64,000 nucleotides of DNA, from the NCBI GenBank assembly GCA_937139605.1, contig CAKZQG010000007.1, forward strand, positions 111,298 to 175,297, written 5' to 3'. Under the pieces are notes generated by a model that was not told where the DNA came from, searched no databases, and saw nothing but the letters and a program-made list of their open reading frames with translations. How positions within the stretch are numbered: position 1 is the stretch's first letter; each line of letters starts with the position of its first letter. Positions 50,624-58,622 of the stretch are shown piece by piece. The DNA comes from an uncultured bacterium. Its GTDB lineage: Bacteria > DRYD01. Made by a program: the position numbers and the translations under genes.

Positions 50624-51010
50624 TTGTTATTTTTTAACTTTGTTAATAATAATATTATAACTCTCCCTACTAACCAAGTAACCATCCGCTGTAACAATAG
50701 CCCTAGTGATAATACTTTTGAATTTGATTTATTTTATAATATAAAAATAGTTGAGTATTGTCAAGAAACGCATACTAAAATACATGTTGTTACCCAATTT
50801 GATGAAGTACAACCAAAAAGAATAATTACAAGTTACAAATGGTGCGATGATGATAATATAAATACTTGCATAGAGTATACCAAAAAGGCCATAGAAAGAG
50901 ACTATGGAAAAGTTACAGATTTTAAAGTTATTAAATGTTATAAACAGGAATGGAAGTTAGTAATAGAAGTATCATTTATAGACATTCCAGATATTATTAA
51001 AAAATCTTAA
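50624..51010 (+). pseudogene. Probable 3' gene remnant, unknown family
   Basis: 128-codon open frame with no internal Met, only a TTG right after an in-frame TAA, and no convincing RBS. Confidence 0.35.
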
Positions 51011-51044
51011 TCACACTAAAATAAATAAAAACAAACTAAATTAA

Positions 51045-51300
51045 TAAAAATAGATTTTTAATTTTCTTTAATAGGAATTTTTCCCCTAATTTCTTTTCTA
51101 TTTCAAAACATGCATAAAATTAAAACATTAAAAAGAAAAACCAAAAAAACCTAAAAAGTATATAAAAAAGTATCCTTCATATAATAATAATAAACTTCTA
51201 GCTAAAACTGTTCTCTATAGTTATTAACATAAACTAACTCTTAAAAAAATAAGCAAAATTAAAATTAAAAATATCAGAATACTATAAAAATATTATTAAC
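51045..51300 (-). pseudogene. Decayed second copy of small membrane-protein gene
   Basis: YREQF*LEVYYYYMKDTFLYTF*VFLVFLFNVLILCMF* aligns to YGERFWKEIYYYYTLWEGRTFFIFFLGVVSILFSIFYFYTY from 51326-51500, period about 267 bp. Confidence 0.6.
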
Positions 51301-51325
51301 TTTAGTTTTTTTTTATTAACTTATT

Positions 51326-51792
51326 TTAGGATTTCTTTGTTAGCTTCTTCTTTGTTTCAGAATATGTATAAAAGTAAAATATTGAAAATAAAATACTCAC
51401 AACCCCTAAAAAGAATATAAAAAATGTTCTTCCTTCCCATAAGGTATAATAATAATAAATTTCTTTCCAAAACCGTTCCCCATACTCACTAATATAAGCT
51501 AACAGTTAAAAAATAAACCAAAAATTACAATCAAAAATGTCATAGTAACATAAAATCTAAGTAATAAATTCCTTTCATGTATGTTATAAATTTTCTTATT
51601 AAGGTTAGCATTAATTTCTGCAATAAAAAAATTGATAATAAAGCCCACAACCATTGATACTCCCTTTCTATAATATTTTCTATATTTTCTCCATATTTTT
51701 CCCTCCTCTAAAAGCTTATCTGACATATTTAAAAATTTTTCAATATAAGAAGGATATACAAAAAAATAATAAGAAAAAGTAAAATTATTCAA
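51326..51792 (-). pseudogene. Small membrane-protein gene, apparently frameshifted
   Basis: ORF 51499-51792 ends ...VTMTFLIVIFGLFFNC*; the adjacent shifted frame continues LLAYISEYGERFWKEIYYYYTLWEGRTFFIFFLGVVSILFSIFYFYTYSETKKKLTKKS*. Confidence 0.5.
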
Positions 51793-51886
51793 AGAATCCT
51801 AGTCCTGAATAAATACTACATGAAAATAGCATCCCCCCTGACCCCCTTCCACTCACTTGCTTTTTAAACTATTTTTTAAAATAAGT

Positions 51887-52507
51887 TTAAAAAATTTTTA
51901 TTTTTAAAGGTTGTTTAGATTTATTTTCTATTTTTAAATAATAAATATTATCCTTTTCAATTATTTGACTAGGGAAAATACTTAAAAAAAGTATTTTAGA
52001 ATCTTTAGAAAACATAACATAATGAAAAACCTCAGAATTACTAGACCAAAAAGCAGGCAAATCTAAATAATGTATATATTAATCTAAATAATGTATATAT
52101 TCATTTGTATTTAAATGCGCTTTTAAATGTATTAAACACTTCAACTCATTTTCAATATCCCTATAATCTATAGTTCCTTGAAATTGATTATCTATTAATT
52201 CTAAGGTCTTAAACCCCTTATAATCATAAGTTTGTATCTGTTTGATATTAGATTTTTGGAAAGGAAATATTAAATTTATTTTATTTCCTCTTAAAGGGGT
52301 TTTCAGCCAAAAATTAGATCTATAGGTTAAAAATGAGTAAACTTCAATATAAACGTTATTTTGAAAATATATATAAGTATTAACTTCTTTCAAATTAATA
52401 GAATACGGTGGTAAATCCAAATAAAATATATCTACTACAAAGTAAATTATCAAAATTAATACAATAGATATAATAAACAATATAAATTGTCTATTATTTT
52501 TAACCAT
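51887..52507 (-). pseudogene. Membrane-anchored protein interrupted by a 21-bp tandem duplication
   Basis: N-terminal TM ORF stops at 52079 (TAA); the same frame continues YIHYLDLPAFWSSNSEVFHYVMFSKDSKILFLSIFPSQIIEKDNIYYLKIENKSKQPLKIKIF* to 51887. Confidence 0.75.
52060..52101. repeat. 21-bp exact tandem duplication
   Basis: AATCTAAATAATGTATATATT at 52060-52080 and 52081-52101. Confidence 0.95.
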
Positions 52508-52670
52508 AAAAAATCTTCCTATTTATTATTTTATAATTTTGTTACTAATTTTCCTTAGAGAAAAACTTCAAAATTTATTGACAAAAATCAATAAAATTAA
52601 GAAATATTTTATATAAAAATAAAAAAAAATAAAAACCCAAAGAGGAAAGCTCAAAAAAAAATAGAATAAC

Positions 52671-52676
52671 TATAAT
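52671..52676 (+). promoter_or_regulatory. Possible -10 box for small exported peptide gene
   Basis: TATAAT 4 nt upstream of the left inverted-repeat arm; no clear -35. Confidence 0.35.
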
Positions 52677-52680
52677 ACAG

Positions 52681-53048
52681 TGGGAGGGTTAGGTTTTATT
52701 AATAATTTATTTTCTACTATCTTTTTTCATATTTTATATCCCGCTTTTTATATTATATCCAAAAGTATGCTTAAGGAGGTGTTTTTAATTTGAAAACTTT
52801 AAAAGCTGTTCTTTCTTTAGCAGCTTTGACAACTGTGTTATTTTCTTATAATGTGTTTGCTTCTTGTCCTTGCGATCCCAATGATCCAGGAGATGGAGAT
52901 TGTCAATCATTAATATCAAAAGACTGTCCAAATTGTCCAGATGATCCAGAAGATGGTTATATCTTAATATCAAAAGACTGTCCAAATTGCCCAGATGATC
53001 CAGAAGATGGTTATATAGCTTAATAAAGACTACTCCCTAACCCTCCCA
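52681..53048. repeat. 13-bp perfect inverted repeat flanking small peptide gene
   Basis: TGGGAGGGTTAGG at 52681-52693 and CCTAACCCTCCCA at 53036-53048. Confidence 0.85.
52790..53023 (+). CDS. Small exported Cys/Asp-rich repeat peptide
   Basis: TTG start after AAGGAGGTG; signal peptide MKTLKAVLSLAALTTVLFSYNVFA; then CPCDPNDPGDGDCQS and two copies of LISKDCPNCPDDPEDGYI (54-bp tandem repeat 52910-53017). Confidence 0.7.
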   Translation: MKTLKAVLSLAALTTVLFSYNVFASCPCDPNDPGDGDCQSLISKDCPNCPDDPEDGYILISKDCPNCPDDPEDGYIA

Positions 53049-53200
53049 AAAGACTATTTTCCCTAAATTCTGTTTTCATTCTTTTATGATTCGCCTATTT
53101 TTTATATTAGTTATTTTTTGATTTTTTAAAAAAGGATTTTGCTTATTTTGTGATTAATAATATAAAAGAAGATTATATACTAATAAAAGGAGTGTTGAGA

Positions 53201-53536
53201 ATGAGAAGAGATTTAAAAAATATAGATGACCCAATAATAAAGGATATTTTAGATCTGTTAATTCCAATACAAGATCCAGAATTAGGTCTAAGTATAGTAG
53301 ATTTAGGATTAGTATATGATATAAGATACGATTTAGATAAAAAGGAACTAGAAATAGATGTAACATTAACAACGCCATATTGCCCATGGGGAGATGCTAT
53401 GCTAAACCAAATAGAAGAAGCAGTAAAAGGATACAAAGGTTTTCAAAAAGTTAGTGTAAACGTAGTATGGGATCCCCCATATAATCCAATGGAAATGGCA
53501 GAAGATTACATAAAAGAAATGATAGGTCTTTACTAA
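53201..53536 (+). CDS. DUF59/MIP18-type metal-sulfur cluster assembly factor (SufT-like)
   Basis: LLIPIQDPELGLSIVDLGLVYDI...VTLTTPYCPWGDAMLNQIEEAV; start by ATG after AAAGGAG. Confidence 0.87.
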   Translation: MRRDLKNIDDPIIKDILDLLIPIQDPELGLSIVDLGLVYDIRYDLDKKELEIDVTLTTPYCPWGDAMLNQIEEAVKGYKGFQKVSVNVVWDPPYNPMEMAEDYIKEMIGLY

Positions 53537-53579
53537 AAAACTAAATTAAAATAAAACTAAAATTTAAAGGAGAAAATTT

Positions 53580-54665
53580 ATGATAAAAAATATAAAAAAA
53601 CTAACTACAAAAAATAAACTATTTAAAATTATAATATCAATTGCATTAATAATTTCATTAATACTAAATTTTACAAATATTCCAAAAGCAGAAGAAGAAA
53701 GTCAAACTCAAGAACAATTTAAAACATTAAATAATAATATAAATAAAAATGAAGCAATATACAAGATAAATGAACTAAATTTATATGAAACAAACAAAAT
53801 ATTTAATTATTATTACAATGAAGAATTTGAGAAGTGCTATAATTATTGTTATGATCTAATAAAGAAGGATGCAGGAAATAGTGCTGCATATATATTTTAT
53901 TTGGCAAGTGCTTATCAATTAAATAAACTACAAGAAACAATAAACTCAATTGATAAATCTTACTATGAATACACAAAAGAATTAATATCTAAAAATAATC
54001 AAATATTAGAGAATGATAAGGTATATCAATATCTTTCATTACTTAATGCATATTCTAATTTATTTTTATATTATACAAGCGAAGGGAAATCAAAGGAGAG
54101 CTATCTAGAAGAGGCGTTAAATAATTTTAGAAATGCCTTATTTTTCCCCGCTTCATACTCATCTATATATACTGGGTTAAGTATAGTATATTATGAAAAA
54201 GGATTAAATGAAAGAGCAATATCTAATATAAATCGAGCATTATCAATTACTCCAAATGATCCTATTGCCCTAGAATACTATGCAAAACTACAAAATAAAT
54301 TACAAAATTACCAACTAACAATATCTAAACTAGAAAGATTCCAAAATTTAATCCAATATCCTGATCTAATATTCCTATTAGGATATGCATATGAAATGAC
54401 TAATGAAATAGATAAAGCAATAGAAACATATAACTTAACATATAATCTAGATCCTAAATTATTAGGGAACGGATATATAGCATTACTTAGATTAGGAGAC
54501 ATTTACTTAAATCAAAAAAAAGATAAAAACAAAGCAATTGAAATATATAATCTAATACTTCAAGTGATACCAGATAGCATAGCAGCAAAAACTAAAATAG
54601 AAGAAGCTCAAAAAAATGAAAATTTAAATAAATCAAACGAAAATAAACTAAAAAAAAATAAATAA
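53580..54665 (+). CDS. TPR-repeat exported/membrane protein
   Basis: N-terminal TM; SIVYYEKGLNERAISNINRALSITPNDPIALEYYAKL, DKAIETYNLTYNLDP. Confidence 0.8.
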   Translation: MIKNIKKLTTKNKLFKIIISIALIISLILNFTNIPKAEEESQTQEQFKTLNNNINKNEAIYKINELNLYETNKIFNYYYNEEFEKCYNYCYDLIKKDAGNSAAYIFYLASAYQLNKLQETINSIDKSYYEYTKELISKNNQILENDKVYQYLSLLNAYSNLFLYYTSEGKSKESYLEEALNNFRNALFFPASYSSIYTGLSIVYYEKGLNERAISNINRALSITPNDPIALEYYAKLQNKLQNYQLTISKLERFQNLIQYPDLIFLLGYAYEMTNEIDKAIETYNLTYNLDPKLLGNGYIALLRLGDIYLNQKKDKNKAIEIYNLILQVIPDSIAAKTKIEEAQKNENLNKSNENKLKKNK

Positions 54666-54670
54666 AAACA

Positions 54671-55717
54671 TTAAATTATTTTTTCTATTATAAAAGAGCT
54701 ATCATATCTCAATAAAAATAAATTTTGTTGGTATCTACTATCTAAAGGATATGATATACTTTTACCTAAGGTAATATTCCTAATATGCTCAAAGAAATTA
54801 GCATTAGCATAATAAGATAAAGGATATCCTCCTCCAAAACGAGTATTTACCTCACTTAAATAAAAATTTTCTTCATCTTTAATTAAGAATTGAAAATTAA
54901 CTGGCCCAATAAATTTAAAATTATTATCTTTTAGCAACCTTGATAAATATAAAATAAAATTAGTTAAGAAATTATATTTAACAGTAACAGCTCTTTCAAC
55001 TTCACCCGCCCTTACTTTTAACCTTTTTCTCTGACATAATTCTACTAAATCAGCTCCAGTATCAAAAAAAATATCAACTGTTATTTCCTCATTAAAATTT
55101 ATATACTTTTGAATTATAAAACTTCTATAATCTAAATCTAAAATAGAAATAATATTTTTAAAATAAGAAATAGCTTTTTCTAAGTTATTAAAATATTTAA
55201 AAACATTTTTTAATTTAAAAACGTTTAAAGAAGAAGATCCCCAAATAGGTTTAATAATCAAAAAATCATCATCTATAACTTCTTCAATAAAACTATTTAA
55301 CTCATTAGAATTTTCACTAAAAAGAGCACTTGAATTCAAAGTAGGTATTATATTATTTTTTATTAATTTAGAAAAAACTTCAAAAAACAAAAGCTTATTA
55401 TAAGTTATATTAACTACATTATAATCAGGAAAAAATCTAAAAACATTTTTTAAAATATCTTTATTTTCAGAAAAAATAGGTAATTCAGGGTCTATTAAAC
55501 TAAAAGCTATATCAATACCCTCTTTGTTAATTATATCAACAATATTAGAAATAAAATAAGGATCATTAAATTTAAAGTTTTTATAAAATTTATTAGAGAA
55601 ATACAAGGCAGGAGCAGTTAAATCAATATCTAATGAAATAACATAAAAACCGTTTTCTTTAAAAAAATTAACTAATTCCACTCTCCTTCCAACACCACTT
55701 AATAAAACTTTTATCAT
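54671..55717 (-). CDS. ATP-grasp protein (CarB/PylC-like)
   Basis: VLLSGVGRRVELVNFF, FLIIKPIWGSSS, FYLSEVNTRFGGGYPLSY. Confidence 0.8.
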   Translation of the reverse strand: MIKVLLSGVGRRVELVNFFKENGFYVISLDIDLTAPALYFSNKFYKNFKFNDPYFISNIVDIINKEGIDIAFSLIDPELPIFSENKDILKNVFRFFPDYNVVNITYNKLLFFEVFSKLIKNNIIPTLNSSALFSENSNELNSFIEEVIDDDFLIIKPIWGSSSLNVFKLKNVFKYFNNLEKAISYFKNIISILDLDYRSFIIQKYINFNEEITVDIFFDTGADLVELCQRKRLKVRAGEVERAVTVKYNFLTNFILYLSRLLKDNNFKFIGPVNFQFLIKDEENFYLSEVNTRFGGGYPLSYYANANFFEHIRNITLGKSISYPLDSRYQQNLFLLRYDSSFIIEKII

Positions 55718-55727
55718 AAAATATTAA

Positions 55728-56351
55728 TTAAAGTTTAATCGAAGTATTTATCAAGTTTAAAAATTCCTCACGGGTTTTAATATTTTCTTTAAATACCCCT
55801 AACATACAGCTTGTAACAGTTCTTGCATTTTGTTTTTCAATTCCTCTCATCATCATACATAAATGAACTCCGTCAATAACAACAGCAACCCCTAATGGAT
55901 TAACAGAAGTATTTATAGCCTCAGCTATCTGATAAGTTAACCTTTCCTGAATTTGTAATCTACGGGAATACATATCAACTATTCTTCCGAACTTAGATAT
56001 CCCTAAGATCTTTTTATCAGGGATATAACCAATATGTACTTTTCCGAAAAACGGAAGCAGATGATGCTCACATAATGAATAAAACTCAATATCCTTAACT
56101 ATAATCATATCATCATGAGTAGCATCAAAAATCCCTTTACCTATTACTTTATCCAAAGTTTGGAAATATCCCTTAGTAAGGTAAGCCCAGGCCTTAGCAA
56201 CCCTTACAGGAGTCCTTTTTAATCCATCTCTATTTATATCCTCCCCTAATTCCTTAATAAACTCTTTAATTAATTTAGCTAAATTATTTAAATTAACATT
56301 AGTTTCAAAAGATAAACTAATTTCTTCATCGTTTATAATTACTTTCTTCAT
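55728..56351 (-). CDS. folE: GTP cyclohydrolase I
   Basis: [66 protein letters not shown]. Confidence 0.96.
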   Translation of the reverse strand: MKKVIINDEEISLSFETNVNLNNLAKLIKEFIKELGEDINRDGLKRTPVRVAKAWAYLTKGYFQTLDKVIGKGIFDATHDDMIIVKDIEFYSLCEHHLLPFFGKVHIGYIPDKKILGISKFGRIVDMYSRRLQIQERLTYQIAEAINTSVNPLGVAVVIDGVHLCMMMRGIEKQNARTVTSCMLGVFKENIKTREEFLNLINTSIKL

Positions 56352-56375
56352 AAATATTTTTCCTTTCCTTGATTA

Positions 56376-57845
56376 TTATTTAATTTCTATAAAATTTTTA
56401 TTTAATAATTCAAAAACATTAGCAACAAAATAAACAGAACCTGTTATAAAAATAAATTCATTTAAATTAATTAATTCAAAAAGCTTTTCTTCATTTAATT
56501 TTCCTAAATTTTTTAACTTTGATAAAACATTAAAATCAGAATTAGATATTTCTTTTAAATTAACATAAAAACTATTAAAAGGAATAGAAGAATCTTGAGC
56601 CTTTTGTTCAATAAGATGCTCCAGGAAATAAATACTTTCTATTTTATCAATATTCTTATAAATAATTTTATAAATATTTTGAAATTTTTGAAAAACTTTT
56701 CCTTTAGAAAAACTAAAAACTAAACTAATTTTAATTTTTCTTTTAAAATTATCACAAATTGTTTTATAAAGCTTATAAAAAAATAATTTCAAAATATATT
56801 CTAATGCTAAAATATCTTTAGCACTATCTAATAATAAAAATGAATTTTTAATTCTTAAGATATTAAATCTTCCTAGGAATTCAAAATCAATTGAAAGATT
56901 AGTTAATATTTTTTTAAAAAAATGCTTATTGTTAATAATTTCTTTATAACGTTTATCTAAGATAAGATACAAAATAGAGCAAACAAAGGCTATTAAATAG
57001 TTCTTAATCAAATATGGACTATAAAAATCAATAATAACTCCATCTTTAAAAAATAATTTTAAAATTTCATACAAATTTTCAAACACTTCTTTTGAAAACT
57101 CAAAATTTTTAAAAACCTTATTATTCATTTTTTTTATCAATTTTTTATCAGGTATAAATTTAACCAAATAGCTAAACTTAATTTTAAATTGATCTAATTT
57201 ATCAGTTTGTATATTAATACTAACCAAATTAATCCTAAAAATTTTATTTAAATTAAGGATAAAAGAATTTTTTTTAATAGATTGATTATAAATAGTTTTA
57301 AATCCTTTATTAGCGAAAGTCAAAGTAAAAGAATTATTTTTAATGATCCCAGACTTTTGATAAGCAATGGATTTAATAGAATTTCCTAGAATTTCAGTAT
57401 GCTCTAAACCTATATTAGTTATAATATTTATAATAGAATCTAAAGCATTAGTAGAATCATATTTACCCCCAATTCCTATCTCAAATATCCCCAAATCGAT
57501 TTTATTTTCTAAGAAATAAAAAATAGCAACTAAAACTAACTCGTCAAACCAATTTAAATTTACATTACTCTTTAATTCATTAACTTTTGTAATTAAATTA
57601 TTAAAATCACTATCATTAATATCAGAGTAGTTAATCTTTATTCTTTCATTTATCTTTAAGATATGTGGTTTAGAAAACAAACCTACTTTTAAATCTAAAT
57701 TTAATAATTTACTAAATTTCATTAAGAATAAATTTACCAAATGAGAAGTAGAACTCTTACCATTGGTACCAGTGATTAAAATAGTATTAAAATTAACATC
57801 TATATTATTACTTTTCAAAAATTCTTTTACTTCTTTAACTCCCAT
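56376..57845 (-). CDS. folC: Folylpolyglutamate synthase/dihydrofolate synthase-like
   Basis: ILITGTNGKSSTSHLVNLFL, FEIGIGGKYDSTNALD, TNIGLEHTEILGNSIKSIAYQKSGII. Confidence 0.88.
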   Translation of the reverse strand: MGVKEVKEFLKSNNIDVNFNTILITGTNGKSSTSHLVNLFLMKFSKLLNLDLKVGLFSKPHILKINERIKINYSDINDSDFNNLITKVNELKSNVNLNWFDELVLVAIFYFLENKIDLGIFEIGIGGKYDSTNALDSIINIITNIGLEHTEILGNSIKSIAYQKSGIIKNNSFTLTFANKGFKTIYNQSIKKNSFILNLNKIFRINLVSINIQTDKLDQFKIKFSYLVKFIPDKKLIKKMNNKVFKNFEFSKEVFENLYEILKLFFKDGVIIDFYSPYLIKNYLIAFVCSILYLILDKRYKEIINNKHFFKKILTNLSIDFEFLGRFNILRIKNSFLLLDSAKDILALEYILKLFFYKLYKTICDNFKRKIKISLVFSFSKGKVFQKFQNIYKIIYKNIDKIESIYFLEHLIEQKAQDSSIPFNSFYVNLKEISNSDFNVLSKLKNLGKLNEEKLFELINLNEFIFITGSVYFVANVFELLNKNFIEIK

Positions 57846-57859
57846 AATAATTTTTATTT

Positions 57860-58606
57860 TTATTTAATAGCTTTATGGATAGCAACTACCCCGAAAGTTA
57901 AGAGTTTATAACTAACTTCCTTAAATTTAATTTTTTCTAAAAAGAAATTTTTAAATTCATGTGGTTCATAGAAAGCTCTAATACTATCTGCTAAATACCC
58001 ATAAACCTCAATATTCTTTGATACAATCTTAGCTATATTAGTAGCAATATAGGCAGTAAATAAATCACTAAAAAACCTTATAAACTTATTAGGGGGTCTA
58101 GAGGTTTCAAGCCCCCAAAAAACTCCACCATCCTTTATTACCCTATGTATTTCTTTAAACCTTTTTTCAAATAATTCCTCATTAGTTTTTAGATTCCTTA
58201 TACCTAAGGATATAGTAGCTATGTCTATTTTTTTATCTTTAATAGGTATTTTAGATACATCAGCTAAAATAAAAAATACATCTTTTAACAAATATTTTTG
58301 TTTAGCTAATTTTATCATATCAAAAGAAAAATCTAAAGCTAAAAAATTAAAATTAATATTTAAGTTTTTATTTTTTATAAAATTTTTGAATTCAAACAAT
58401 AAATCTCCAGTACCAACACAAATATCAATAAAATTAATAACATCATTAAAACTTTTCTTACTAATATCATCAAAAATATCTTTAACCATAATTTTTCTCC
58501 AATATATATCTAAATAAAACGTCATTAAATGGTTATTAAGCTCATAAATGTTTGCAATATTTTTATAACCCTTTTTTAAATCAATATTTAAATACTTAAA
58601 TTTCAT
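57860..58606 (-). CDS. UbiE/MenG-type methyltransferase
   Basis: FIDICVGTGDLLFEF, ATISLGIRNLKTNEELFKEIHRVIKDGGVFWGLETSRPPN. Confidence 0.87.
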   Translation of the reverse strand: MKFKYLNIDLKKGYKNIANIYELNNHLMTFYLDIYWRKIMVKDIFDDISKKSFNDVINFIDICVGTGDLLFEFKNFIKNKNLNINFNFLALDFSFDMIKLAKQKYLLKDVFFILADVSKIPIKDKKIDIATISLGIRNLKTNEELFEKRFKEIHRVIKDGGVFWGLETSRPPNKFIRFFSDLFTAYIATNIAKIVSKNIEVYGYLADSIRAFYEPHEFKNFFLEKIKFKEVSYKLLTFGVVAIHKAIK

Positions 58607-58622
58607 AATAAAAACTAAAAAA

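Noticed and set aside
52785-52985. Minus-strand ORF over the small peptide gene
   Set aside because: Plus strand has SD, signal peptide and synonymous-only repeat differences; the minus frame is its shadow (Leu/Asp/His repeat).
52681-53048. Inverted-repeat-bounded peptide gene as a transposon/MITE
   Set aside because: No flanking target-site duplication seen, no second copy in the window, and arm positions fit transcript ends better; left open as a test in the findings.
53154-53436. Two minus-strand ORFs over the SufT-like gene
   Set aside because: Antisense to a clear DUF59 protein.
58221-58517. Plus-strand 98-aa ORF
   Set aside because: Antisense to the UbiE/MenG-like methyltransferase.
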